The notes under the pieces: model-generated
The model's database searches: none
Told to the model about the DNA's origin: nothing
Seen by the model: only the letters and a program-made list of their open reading frames with translations
Shown: positions 1 through 11,954 of the stretch, in pieces
Layout: each line of letters starts with the position of its first letter
How positions within the stretch are numbered: the stretch's first letter is position 1
Position numbers and translations under genes: made by a program
NCBI RefSeq assembly: GCF_000346465.2
Contig: NC_034010.1
Location: 5,645,394-5,709,393 of the forward strand
Direction: 5' to 3'
Source: Prunus persica
Lineage: Eukaryota > Streptophyta > Magnoliopsida > Rosales > Rosaceae
DNA length: 64,000 bases

Positions 1-90
1 AAGTACTCATGTAAACTTCTATATATATAATTTCTTACGAAGAAAAATACAATTAACCTAAAGTATTTAAAACATATTCATATTTTAGCA
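1..90 (+). mobile_element. 3' end of the 5' LTR of a Ty1/copia element (cut by window edge)
   Basis: The first ~60 bases (AAGTACTCATGTAAAC... through AATTAACCTAAA) recur, diverged, at about 4,035-4,095, downstream of the reverse transcriptase remnants. This pairs them as the two LTRs of one element. The LTR begins outside the window, so its full length and 5' target duplication cannot be seen. I put the end at a CA dinucleotide just before a primer-binding-like TGGTATC. The two copies diverge after 'AACCTAAA', so the exact end is uncertain. Confidence 0.7.
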
Positions 91-102
91 TGGTATCGAT
101 CT
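91..102 (+). other. Probable primer-binding site of the copia element
   Basis: TGGTATCGATCT follows the LTR end. Plant copia elements usually carry TGGTATCAGAGC here, complementary to initiator tRNA-Met. The first seven bases match and the rest has drifted. Confidence 0.55.
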
Positions 103-338
103 TAGGCTGTCTCTAAACCCTCAAATTTAAACCGAAACCCTAAATCAAATTCCTCAAATACAAATCTTGCACATCTCAAATCAAATCCTCTTATCAAACT
201 CCTTAAACACATAACTTTCAAATCAACTTCATAAATCAAATTCATACATCAAAGTCCTCAAATCAAATTCCTCAAATTCCTCAAAATCAATTCCTTAACC
301 ACAAACACATACTCATATCAAATCTTACTTCCGCTGCG

Positions 339-3300
339 ATGTCAGAACCCCCTACAATTCATTCCTTCCTTGCAGACTCACTGACGCATGCGGTCACTCA
401 TACTGAACCAGCTACCCGAGCTCGTGCTTCTACGTCCACCACCAAAGGTTCTGCTTTTCATACGTCCTCTCTAAAGCCCACATGGATTATTGACTCGGGT
501 GCTACGAATCACATGAAATTTGATCCTAGCCAACTTATTAGTTGCAAATCAACCACTCCATCGGTGGTATCTAATGCTAATAGTACCACTTCCTCTATGG
601 TTAGGGATGGCTCTATATCTCTCTCTAAATCCATACATTTGGAATCTGCATTGCTTGTTCTCTCCTTGGACCATAACTTGTTGTATGTTGCATAACTTAC
701 TACTACTTTGGTATACTGTAACATTTTGGCTGAATCATTATGTTATTCAGGACATCCTCACGGGGAAGACGATTGGTTGTGGTACTAGGTGATGCAAACT
801 CTACTACTTGGACTGGGCACCAGATAATGAGACCAAGGTTGGTCGAGCTTTCACAACTAGTAGAGCTAGTTTTGAGAGGCAGAGAGAAAAGTTTGGTTAT
901 GGCATAAACGTCTTGGGCATGCCTCGTTCGGTTATCTAAAGAAGTTGTTTCCATCATTATTTTTCAGTTTTGATGTTTCCAGCTTCCAGTGTGATACGTG
1001 TGAATTGGCTAAGAGTCATTGTGTTCCATTCCCTTTAAGTACAAATAAAAGTTTGGTTCCCTTCTTCCTTATTCATTTTGATGTTTGGGGGCCTGCTCAA
1101 ATTGCTACTCCAGTTGAAGCTCGATAGTTTGTCACTTTCATTGATGACTGTACTCGAATGACCGGGGTTTCCCTTCTCAAAACCAAAGGGGAAGTTAGTT
1201 TAACGTTTCAATTGTTCCATAAAATGGTGGCGACTTAGTTTCATGCCTAAGTACAGGTTTTCTGTTCTGACAATGACGGAGAATTTCTTCATCATGATCT
1301 CAAACAATACTTATAGGATTATGGCATCATACATCAATGCTCGTGTCCATATACTCCCCAACCAAATGGGGTGACTGAGCGAAAGAACCAACATTTATTA
1401 GAAGTCGTTCATGCATCTTTATATGGTGTCAACATGCCTCGCTCTTTTTTGGGACGAGGCCGTCCTCTCTGCTACTAACCTTATAAATAGGATTCCCTCC
1501 AGTATCTTGAATTTCCAAACTCCTCTTCAAACACTTCACCACCATCTCCAAATACCTCCCACCCAAACCTTAAACTAAGGATTTTCGACTATATTGTATT
1601 CGTACACTTACATTATCACCAACGCAACAAATTGTATCCTCGTGCAGAAAAATGTGTTTTCATTAGATATGCCCCTCATCAGAAAGGCTACCGATGTTAT
1701 CACCCTCCAAGTCAGAAGGTATGTACCTCCATAGATGTAGTGTTCCGAGAACATAACATATGTTTTTCAGAAGCATGGGAGGAGAATCTATAGCCAAACA
1801 CCCCGACTTTTTTGGACTTTTTCACAACGGAAGAGATTCAGCATCAAAGCGACCGATCTCCCCTCCAAAAAGACCGATCCCCCCTTTATTCCTTCATAGG
1901 TAAAGCCACTGTGTCCAAATGACTGGTCACTTTGTCCTCTTTTACTGATCATTGAGCCTATGTTGCCAGTGGAAAACAACTAGTCGACTCCACGCTGCCA
2001 AAATCAAGAGGAGAAAGTTGAACTATTTTATGAGATTTTGCCCTCTTTGGACCCGCCTTCAGCTCTAGTACCACACCAATCACCTTATGAGGAAGTTATT
2101 CATGTAACATCCCCCCTAAAACTGATAGCGCTAGTGAAATATATTATGATGATTTGATTTCAGAAGGCATAAAGAATACAGATACCCTTATATATTAGCT
2201 TCCAGAAAGAAAGAACCGTGTTAAACCTCAAGTACAGTATAAAGCAGATCTTAAAGCTAAAGGAAAATACCCCATCAATAATTACATATCTCTAAGTAGA
2301 TTAGTAGAGTCACATGTACACTTTGTGAAGCAGTTGGCCAATATATATGTCCCAAATAGTTTGAATGAAGCACTAGAAGACTCAAAATGGAAAAAATTCA
2401 TGAATGAAGAAATGCAAGCCCTCCAGAAGAATGCCACATAGGAGCTCATGCCTTTACCATACGGAAAGAAGACGGTGAGATGCATGTGGATCTATACTGT
2501 AAAACTCAAAGCAGATGTATCCATTGGAAGATATAAAGCTAGATTGGTGGTGAAATGGTACACGCAGAGATATGCGGTAGATTACCAAGAAGCCTTTGCC
2601 CCAGTAACCAAGAGCAACACTATCAGAGTCCTACTGTCTCTAGCAGCAAATCTAGATTGGCCACTACATCAATTCGATGTTAAAAATGCCTTTTTACATG
2701 GAGACTTGGAAGAATAGATGGATTTACCACCAGGATGTAATATAGCTCCTGACAAGAAAAATCACGTTTACAAGCTCAAAAAATCATTATATAGGTTAAA
2801 ACAATCTCCCCGGGCATGGTTTGGCAGATTTACTAAGTCTATAAAGAATTTTGGATACACTCAAAGTAATTCAGACCATACCCTGTTCTTGAAGCGTGAT
2901 GGAGGAAAAATCACTGCATTAATTGTTTATGTGGATGACATGGTCATAATTGGGAAGGATACATGAGAGCAACAAAAGCTACAAAAGTATTTGTCTCATG
3001 AATTTTAGATGAAAGATTTAAGATCTTTGAAATACTTCCTCGGAATTGAAGTAGCGAGGTCAAAAATTGGTATATTTCTGTCTCAGAGGAAGTATGTGAT
3101 TGATCTACTCACTAAAACATGAATGCTTGGATGCAAGCCTGCTGACGCACCTATTAGATGAATCACAAGTTGTGTGAAGACATGAACCGGGTACCTACCA
3201 ATAAGGAACAATATTAGCGCCTTATTGGAAGATTGATATATTTGGCACACACAAGACCAGATATTGCATACGTCGTAAGTATTGTTAGTCAATTTATGCA

Positions 3301-3880
3301 TTCTCCCAGTGTTTCTCATAGGAATGCAGTTGATCGGATCTTAAGATACTTAAAGTCAGCCCCTGGAAAGGGACTAATGTTCTCCAAGAATGGAAATCTT
3401 GAAGTTATTGGATATACAGATGTTGACTGTGCTAGTTCCATTATAGACATATGCTCTATATCAGGTTACTTTACATTTGTTGGAGATAACCATGTCACTT
3501 GGCGTCGTAAAAAACAAAATGTGGTTTCCAGGTCTAGTATTGAAGCAAAATATAGAGGAATGGCTCAAGGAGTCTGTGAATTATTATGAATCAGAAGACT
3601 CTTGACAGAATTGGGTTTCAAACTAGAAAAGCCAATGAAGTTACACTGTGACAACAAGTCAACTATCGATATTGCTCATAATCTAGTTCAACATGATTAA
3701 ACCAAACATGTTGAGGTAGATAGACATTTCATTAATGAAATAATTGAGAACAAGATCATCTATCTTCCCTTCGTAAAATCAAAAGATCAATTGGTGGATG
3801 TCTTAACAAAAGTTGTTTGTGAAGGAGTGTTTTATGACTCACTTATCAAGTTGGGCATTGGTGACATATATGCACCAACT
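339..3880 (+). pseudogene. Ty1/copia pol polyprotein remnant (PR-IN-RT-RNaseH), gag deleted
   Basis: Fragments of a copia polyprotein lie in order on the plus strand but are broken by stops and frameshifts. At ~480-520 is a protease motif (WIIDSGATNHM, with the DSGA active site). At ~960-1,130 is a zinc-finger/pre-integrase segment (CDTCELAKSHC). At ~1,080-1,420 lie integrase core pieces with D (HFDVWGPA), D (SDNDGEF) and E (PQPNGVTERKN). At ~2,450-2,965 is reverse transcriptase with FDVKNAFLHGDLEE and the YVDDM catalytic box. At ~3,230-3,880 is RNase H (GYTDVDCASS, SRSSIEAKYRGMA). A stop at ~2,716 splits the reverse transcriptase and another follows the YVDD region. The 110-330 stretch, where gag should start, holds only degenerate short CTCAAATC-like repeats, so gag is essentially gone. 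The element cannot move by itself. The order PR-IN-RT-RH is diagnostic of copia rather than gypsy. Confidence 0.93.
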
Positions 3881-3881
3881 T

Positions 3882-3890
3882 AAGGAGGAG
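3882..3890 (+). other. Polypurine tract of the copia element
   Basis: AAGGAGGAG lies immediately before the TGTTGACG start of the 3' LTR. This is the usual place and composition of a plus-strand primer tract. Confidence 0.7.
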
Positions 3891-4096
3891 TGTTGACGTG
3901 AGCTATCCTAATTAATCAAGGAGATTTATTTCCTTGATTAATTGGAGGATTTACTTTCTTATTTTATATAGTTGACATATCCATGTATAATTAGGAGATA
4001 TTCTCCTAATTGTTTATTGTATCTATTTCCTTTTAAAGTATTCATGTAAGCTCCTCTATATACCTCTTTATGGAGAAGAATAAAATTAACCTAAAT
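3891..4096 (+). mobile_element. 3' LTR of the copia element
   Basis: It starts TGTTGACG directly after the polypurine tract. Its last ~60 bases match the window's first ~60 bases. It is short (~205 bp) and AT-rich, with a TATA-like stretch near 3,964. The 3' end is approximate, because the sequence runs into another repeat ('GAGAAAAAGCCTCTC' at ~4,114) and no clear CA end or target duplication is visible. Confidence 0.75.
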
Positions 4097-5400
4097 ATAA
4101 GTTTAAATTTATTATGAGAAAAAGCCTCTCTGGGCAATTTCGTCGGCACATGTCTATCCCTGCGCAATTTGCCATATTAGACCTCTCCCGACGAAATTTC
4201 GTCGACAGAGGTACTTTTGTCGGGAGTGGTCTGGCAAATATTTGCCAGCACAGACCTGGGTCGACGAACTTTTGTCGCGATAAGTGTTTTGGCTTTTTAT
4301 TTTAATTTTAAAAATACAAAATTAATTTCTTTACTCTTCTTTTTTGGCCAACTTTTTAAATCTATGTGATTAATTAATATAAATATAATATTTGAAAAGT
4401 ATAGCCGTAGAGCTATCCTCAATGTATACAATACTTTAACTGTATAGCCGTGCGACTATACGCTATAAATACAATTTTTAAGGGTATAGCCGCTCGGCTA
4501 TACGCTTGTATTTAAACAATATAACCGAGCGGCTATACCATTTAAACAACAAAATCTGGATTTCTCTTTTTAAATTACTTTAAGTAGTAGTTATGTTTTA
4601 ATTATTATTTACTTACTGAATAATTAATAATTAAATATTTTATTAAAGAAAAAACTTTAAAAAATTAATTACTATTATTGAATTAATATAATTTATGAAG
4701 TTAAATAAAATATTTAATACTAATTATTCATTAAATAATTAATAATTAAAGTAATTCAATAAGGTTAAGATATTATTTAATTACTAAAAAGAAAAGTTGA
4801 AAAAAAAAAATTTATTGACCTAAAGATACTAAGTCCATATTTATTTTGAGAAAAAACCTCTCTCGACGAATGTTCATCGTCACATGTCTATCCAGTGCAA
4901 TTTGCCGGATTAGACCTATCCCGAAGGAATGTTGTTAGCAAAGGTACTTGAAATGTATAGCAGGCTAGCTATATTCTTTAAGTAGAATATTTTAGCAGTA
5001 TAGCCAGGCGGCTATATTCTATCCCCGCGCAATTTCGTCGACAGAGCAACTTTCGTCGGGAGAGGTCTTATCCGGCAAAGATTTTACGGCGCAGACTTGG
5101 GCCAACGATATTTTGTAAGGAGAGGTGTTTTTGCTTTTTATTTTAATTTTAAAAATATAAAATTAGTTTCTTTACTTTTGTTTTGTGGCCAACTTCTTTA
5201 ATTTAATATATACAATTAATTAATATAAATATAATATTTGAAAAGTATAGCAGCCTGGCTATACTTTTTAAATAGAATATTTTAAAGGTATACCCTACAA
5301 TAAAATACTTTAACAGTATAGCCGTGCGGCGACACTCTATATATACAATATTTTAAAGGTATAGCTGATTGGCTATACTCTATAAATAGAATATTTTAAC
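4097..5400. repeat. AT-rich repeat block with palindromic TATAGCC/GGCTATA units
   Basis: No gene is visible. Two kinds of repeat occupy the block. (1) A segment with GTCGACGAAA/TTTCGTCG-like motifs followed by 'GCTTTTTATTTTAATTTTAA' occurs at ~4,114-4,360 and again, diverged, at ~4,850-4,950 and ~5,025-5,200. (2) Short palindromes of the form TATAGCCGnnCGGCTATA occur at about 4,404, 4,442, 4,482, 4,518, 4,955, 4,998, 5,245, 5,321 and 5,359. They are separated by ~40 bases of AT-rich spacer with motifs such as 'AATATTTTAA'. The block looks like nested, degenerate, non-autonomous elements. I cannot name the family. Confidence 0.7.
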
Positions 5401-5467
5401 ACTGATGGACACGTGTCAAGTGTTGAGAAGGGTGATGAGCATACAACTTCAATTAAAGTGGTAACCC

Positions 5468-5612
5468 AAGATGTATACTCACAACCCTTCTTAATGTTTG
5501 ACATGTGTCTATAGGCATAACCATTGTTAACTTTTTTACTTTGATTTATATAACCATGATTACACGTATAGACACGTGTCAAGTGTTGAAAAAGGTGGTG
5601 AGCATACACCTT
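5468..5612. repeat. Foldback (MITE-like) copy upstream of the tandem array
   Basis: This is an inverted repeat of ~145 bp. The left arm AAGATGTATACTCACAACCC is matched in reverse complement by the right arm ending in GGTGAGCATACACCTT. The same foldback ends each unit of the array downstream. Each right arm contains a G-box core, CACGTG. Confidence 0.75.
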
Positions 5613-5656
5613 GGGTTAAAGTGGTGAGCAAAAATGCTCACTTTTGTAAGCAAATA

Positions 5657-5848
5657 TTTTTGCTCGCCACTTTAACTCAAGTTGTATGCTAACCACCCTT
5701 CTTAATACTTGAAATGTGTCCATAGGCATAACCATGGTTAATTTTTTTTTACTTTGATTAATATAACCATGATTATACTTATGGACACGTGTCAAGTGTT
5801 GAGAAGGGTGGTGAGCATACACCTGAGATTAAAGTGGTGAGCAAAAAT
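5657..5848. repeat. Longest foldback copy (~190 bp) with complete arms
   Basis: The arms extend further than in other copies: TTTTTGCTCGCCACTTTAA on the left pairs with TTAAAGTGGTGAGCAAAAA on the right. This suggests that a full-length foldback element ends in TTTTTGCTCACCACTTTAA. The loop centre is near the AACCATGGTTAA/TAACCATGATTA stretch (~5,728-5,773). Confidence 0.75.
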
Positions 5849-5862
5849 GCTCACATTTTTTT

Positions 5863-7095
5863 AACGTGCTAGGGTATTGTTTCCTTAAGTCAATGGGATA
5901 TTTTTGATTTTTTTTGGAAAAGCCTATACATATAAATGGAACTTTAATTTGAGGAAAAACACACGTTCGCTCACTACGATGTCCCCCCTCAGCTCACCCT
6001 AGCCCTGGGTCTTTTGCTCTTCAAACGTAAGCTTCAAGGCTTCACACACGTTTGAAGAAATATGACTATAATGAGCACAAATACTAAACATCAAATACTT
6101 TTTCTTTGTTCATTTTGCTGACCCACGTTAAGCTACGATTAGATGCAATTGATCATCATAAAGATACTATTTCAAACAATAACAAGGAAAAAATCTACAT
6201 GTTGTATCAAAATTAGAAAGGAAAAATTAGAGAGAGAACTAAACAAATAATTTTAATAAAGAAAATGAAGTGGGATACCTCACCTCTACTCATTAAGAAG
6301 GACATGCTAATTTTTTTTCTTACCAACAAAGAGACGATATAACTCTGTAAGTCGTTCAGGGAATAATGAAGTAAGCCTTTGTTCTACTTCATGCATTGTC
6401 TACAAAAAGTGTTTCAACTCCTTTCATCTATCATTCTTAAGAAGGATTCTTTCAAGCACAAATTTGCATTGGAGCTTACACAATCTTCCCCCGAGGCTTC
6501 TTTGAACATTATTTCAAAAACTACGATGCACTTCATTATCATTTATACTTAAGTGCTCAAGATCCAAATCGCACTGTTCAAAGTACCCCCAAATTCAGCA
6601 AATATATGAATAATGTTCCTATAAAAGGGGTACATGTTAACAATGTTACAAATGTATATAAGGAAGGTAAATTTGTATCTAAGAGGGGAAAAAAAAATAC
6701 AATAAATTTGCATACCCAACCCCGATTGATCCACTGCTATAATATATTCAAATTGTAAGGAAAAAAAAAAGATTCCCTTCGTTCTATATTTCTCTCACTG
6801 TTAGGGTTTTGAACTTTTGAACTTAGGGTTTGGAGTGGAGTACTATTTATAATGCGTAAACCTCTTATTTTGATTGGTAAATAAGATAGGTGAATTTGCC
6901 AATAAGCAAAATCCTAAGGTGTATGCTCACCGCCCTTCTTAATACTTGACATGTGTCCATAGGAATAACCATGGTTAACTGTTTACTTTGATTTATATAA
7001 CTATGGTTACACTTATGGACACGTGTCAAGTGTTGAGAAAGGTTGTGAGTATACACATTGGGTTAAAGTGGTTAGTAAAAATGCTCCCATTTTGT
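5863..7095. repeat. Tandem unit 1 (1,233 bp)
   Basis: Measured from the landmark AACGTGCTAGG to its next occurrence. The unit holds, in order: TCCTATACATATAAATGGAA, a GCTCACCCTAGCCCTGGG segment, GTTAAGCTACGATTAGATGC, TTTGCATTGGAGCTTACACA, TTTGGAGTGGAGTACTATTT, then the foldback at 6,916-7,059. The ORFs inside are short and not conserved between copies, so I call no gene. Confidence 0.85.
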
Positions 7096-8375
7096 AACGT
7101 GCTAGGATATTGTTTCCTTAAGTAAATAGGATAACGTTTTTGTTCTTTTGGGAAAGTCCTATACATATAAATGGAACTTTAATTTGAGGAATTACACACA
7201 TTCGCTCAGTTATGCAGTTCTCCCTCAGCTCACCCTAGCCTCGGGCCTTTTGCTCTTCTAACGTAAGCTCCAAGGCTTCACGCTCGTTTGAAGAAAAATA
7301 TGACTATAATGAGCAGAAATACTAAACATCAAATTCTATTTCTTTTTTTATGTTGCTGATCCACGTTAAGCTACGATTAGATGCAATTGATCATCATCAA
7401 GATACTGTTTCAAACAATAATATAAAAAAAAAATATATGTTGGATCAAAAATAGAAAGAAAAAAATAGAGAGAGAACTAAAGAAATAACTTTAATGGCAC
7501 ACCTTAACTCTACCCATTAAGAAGGACATGCTAATCTTTTTCTTAACAACAAAAAAACGATATAACTCTGTAAGTCGTTCAGGGAATAATGAAGTAAGCG
7601 CTTGTTCCCCTTCATGCATTGTCTACCAAAAGTGTTTCAACTCATTTATTCTATCATCCTTACCAAGGATTCTTTCAATTACAAATTTGCATTGGAGCTT
7701 ACACAATCTTCCCTCAAGACTTCTTTGAATATAATTTTGAAAACTACGCACCTCTATCATCCTTACCAAGGATTATTTCAATCACAAATTTGCATTGGAG
7801 CTTACACAATCTTCCTCCAAGATTTCTTTGAATATAATTTTGAAAACTACGCACCACTTCAGTATCAATGATACTTATGTGCTCAAGATCCAAATCATAC
7901 CGTTCAAAGTACCCCCTTCCCCCTCCCCAATTTATATAAGGAAGGTAAATTTGTATCTAAAAGAGAAAGAAAAATAAATACAATAAATTTTGCATACACA
8001 ACCTCAATTGATCCACTGCCATAATATATTTGAACTATAAGGGAAGAAAAAGTTTCATTCGTTTTATATTTCTCTCATTGTTAGTGTTTTGAACTTTTGA
8101 TCTTAAGGTTTGGAGTGGAATACTATTTCTAATGCATAAACCTCCTATTTTGATTGGTAAATAGGATAGGTGAATTTACCAATAAGCAAAATCCTAAGGT
8201 GTATGCTCACCATCCTTCTTAATATTTGATATGTGTCCATAGGCATAACCATGGTTAACTATTCACTTTCATTTATATAACTATGGTTACACTTATGGAC
8301 ACGTGTCAAATGTTGAGAAGGGTGGTGAACATACACCTTGGGTTAAAATGGTGAGCAAAAATGCTCCCATTTTGT
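7096..8375. repeat. Tandem unit 2 (1,280 bp) with an internal 103-bp duplication
   Basis: It has the same order of landmarks as unit 1. A 103-bp segment starting CTATCATCCTTACCAAGGAT is duplicated head-to-tail (7,651-7,753 and 7,754-7,856), which accounts for part of the extra length. The foldback is at 8,196-8,339. Confidence 0.85.
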
Positions 8376-9606
8376 AACGTGCTAGGATATTATTTCCTTA
8401 AGTAAATATGATTTTGTTTTTGTTTTTTTTTTTCAAAAAGTCCTATACATATAAATGGAACTTTAATTTGAGGAAATACACATATTCGCTCACTTACATA
8501 GTCCCCCCTTAGCTCACCCTAGCCCTGGGCCTTTTGTTTTTCTATCGTAAGCTCTAAGGCTTCACGCTCATTTGAAGAAAATGACTATAATGAGTACAAA
8601 TACTAAACATCAAATACTATTTCTTTGTTTATGTTGCTGACCCACGTTAAGCTACGATTAGATGCAATTGATCGTCATCAAGATACTATTTTAAACAATA
8701 ACAAATATATATACATACATATATATATATATATGTTGGATCAAAATTAGGAAGGAAAAAATAGAGAGAGAACTAAACAAATAATTTTAATAAAAAAATG
8801 AAGTGGGACACCTTACCTCTACTCATTAAAAAAGACATGCTAATCTTTTTCTTAACAACAAAGAAACGATATAACTTTGTAAGTCGTTGAGGGAATAATG
8901 AAGTGAGCTCTTGTTCCACTTCATACATTGTCTACAAAAAGTGTTTCAACTCCTTTATTCTATCATCCTTAACAAGGATTCTTTCAAGCACAAATTTGCA
9001 TTGGAGCTTACACAATCTTCCCCCGGGACTTCTTTGAACGTAATTTTGAAAACTACGCTTTACTTCATTATCAATGATACTTATGTGCTGCAGATCCAAA
9101 TCTCACCCTTCAAAGTGCCCCCCCATTCAGCAAATATATAAATAATATTCCTATAAAAGGGGTACATGTTAACGATGTTAGAAATATATATAAGGAAGAT
9201 AAATCTGTATCTACAATAAATTTGCATACCCAACCCCTATTGATCCACTGCCATAATATATTTGAACTATAAGGAAGAAAAAAAATTCCATTCGTTCTAT
9301 ATTTCTCTCGCTGTTGGGGTTTTAAACTTTTGATCATAAAGTTTGGAGTGGAATACTATTTATAATGCGTAAACCTCCTATTTTAATTGGTAAATAAGAT
9401 AGGTGAATTTGCCAATAAGCAAAATCCTAAGGTATGTGCTCATCACCATTTTTAATACTTGACATGTATCCATAGATATAACCATGGTTAACTGTTTACT
9501 TTGATTTATATAACTATGGTTATACTTATGTACACGTGTCAACTGTTGAAGAGTGGTGAGCATGCACCTTGGGTTAAAGTGGTGAGCAAAAATGCTCCCA
9601 TTTTGT
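8376..9606. repeat. Tandem unit 3 (1,231 bp)
   Basis: It is collinear with unit 1 and includes an AT microsatellite at ~8,704-8,734. The foldback is at 9,429-9,570. Confidence 0.85.
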
Positions 9607-10610
9607 AATGTGCTAGGATATTGTTTTTATTTTTCTTGGGAAAGTCCTATACATAGAAGTGGAACTTTAATTTGAGGAAATACAAACAACTCGTTTGAAG
9701 AAATATGACTATAATGAGCACCAATGCTAAATATCAAATACTCTTTCTTTATTTATGTTGCCGCCCCACGTTAAACTACGATTAGATGCAATTGATAATC
9801 ATCAAGACATTGTTTCAAACAATAACAAAGAAAAAAAATATATGCTTGATGAAAATTAGAAAGGAAAAAAATAGAGAGAGAACTAAAGAAATAATTTTAA
9901 TAAAAAAAACATGAAGTGGGATACCTCACCTCTACTCATTAAGAAGGACATGCTAATCTTTTTCTTAACAACAAATAAATGATATAACTCTGTAAGTCGT
10001 TCAGGGAATAATGAAGTAAGCTTTTGTTCCACTTCATACATTGTCTACAAAAAGTGTTTCAACTCATTTCTTCTATCATCCTTAACAAGGATTCTTTCAA
10101 GCACAAATTCAATAAATATATGAATAATATTCCTATAAAAGGGATACATGTTAACGATGTTAGAAATATATATAAGGAAGGTAAATTTGTATCTACGAGG
10201 GAAAGAAAAACAAATACAACAAATTTGCATACCCAACCCCAATTGATCCACTGCTATAATATATTTGAACTATAAGGAAAAAAAAAAGTTACCTTCGTTC
10301 TATATTTCTCTCACTGTTAGGGTTTTAAACTTTTGATCTTAGGGTTTGGAGTGGAGTACTATTTATAATGCGTAAACCTCCTAATTTGATTGGTAAATAA
10401 AATAGGTGAATTTGCCAATAATCAAAATCCTAAGGTATATGCTCACCACCTTCTTAATAATTGACATGTGTCCATAGGCATAACCGTGATTCATTGTTTA
10501 CTTTGATTTATATAACTATGGTTACATTTACGGACACGTCTGAAGTGTTGAGAAGGGTGGAGAGCATACACCTTAGGTTAAAGTGATAAGCAAAAATGCT
10601 CCCATTTTGT
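9607..10610. repeat. Tandem unit 4 (1,004 bp, two deletions)
   Basis: It lacks the ~88-bp 'CTCACCCTAGCCCTGGG' segment (junction near 9,680) and ~135 bp after TTCAAGCACAAATT (junction near 10,108). The foldback is at 10,432-10,573. The first deletion is shared with unit 5. Confidence 0.85.
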
Positions 10611-11878
10611 AACATCCTAGGATATTGTTTTTGTTTTTCTTGGGAAAGTCCTATACATATAAATGGAACTTTATTTTGAGGAAATACAAACAGCGTATTT
10701 GAAGAAATATGACTATAATAAGCACCAATACTAACATCAAATACTCTTTCTGTGTTTATGTTGTTGCCCCACGTTAAGCTATGATTAGATGCAATTGATC
10801 ATCATCAAGATACTATTTCAAACAATAACAAAGAAAAAAAAAAAAGTTGGATCAAAATTAGAAAGGAAAAAATAGAGAGAGAACTAAAGAAATAATTTTA
10901 ATTAAAAAAAAGCATGAAGTAGGATACCTCACATCTACTCATTAAGAAGGACATGCTAATCTTTTTCTTAATAACAAAGAAACGATATAACTCTGTAAGT
11001 CGTTCAAGGAATAATGAAGTAGGCTCTTGTTCCACTTCATGCATTGTCTACAAAAAGTGTTTCAACTCCTTTCTTCTATCATCCTTACCAAGGATTCTTT
11101 CAAGCACAAATTTACATTGGAGCTTACACAATCTTCCCCCGGGACTTCTTTGAACATAATCTCGAAAAATATGCTGCACTTCATTATTAATGATACTTAG
11201 TGCTCAAGATCCAAATCGCATCATTCAAAGTATTCCTCCAATTCAACAAATATATGAATAATATTCCTATAAAAGAGGTGCATGTTAACGATGTTAGAAA
11301 TATATATATAAGGAAGGTAAATTTGTATCTAAGAGGTAAAGAAAAACAAATACAATAAATTTGCATACCCAACCCTGATTGATCCACATTCATAATATAT
11401 TTGAACTATAAGGAAAAAAAAAAGTTAAAATTTTAAGATATATTTACCGAATAATTCTGCTATAATTATCCACAATAGAATTGCCATTCCACACTTGGCG
11501 ATGAGTCTGTAAATACTCAGTTAATGACTACATATTCCTTTGTTTTGTATTTGGCTGCTACATATCCTTTCGTTCTTTATTTCTTTCATTATTATGGTTT
11601 TGAAATTTTGATCCTTGGGTTTGGAGTAGAGTACTATTTATAATGCGTAAACCTTCTATTTTGATTGGTAAATAAGATAGGTGACTTTGCCAATAAGCAA
11701 AATCCTAAGGTGTATGCTCACCACCCTTCTTAATACTTAACATGTGTCTATATGTATAACCATAGTTAACTTTTTACTTTGACTTATATAACCATGGTTA
11801 CACTTATGAAAACGTGTCAAGTCTGGTGGTGAGCATACACCTTGAGTTAAAGTGATGTGCAAAAATGCTCATTTTTGT
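10611..11878. repeat. Tandem unit 5 (1,268 bp, one deletion, one insertion)
   Basis: It shares the ~88-bp deletion of unit 4 (junction near 10,690). It carries ~140 bp not present in the others (~11,425-11,567, AT-rich, unrecognised). The foldback is at 11,707-11,843. A sixth unit starts at 11,879 and is cut off at ~11,955 by the next element. Confidence 0.85.
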
Positions 11879-11954
11879 AACGTGCTAGGATATTATTTCC
11901 TTAAGTAAATGGGATATTGTTTTTGTTTTTCTTGGAAAAGTCCTATACATATAA

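Noticed and set aside
7528..7977. Overlapping plus-strand open frames in tandem unit 2
   Set aside because: They arise from the 103-bp internal duplication and are not conserved in the other four units.
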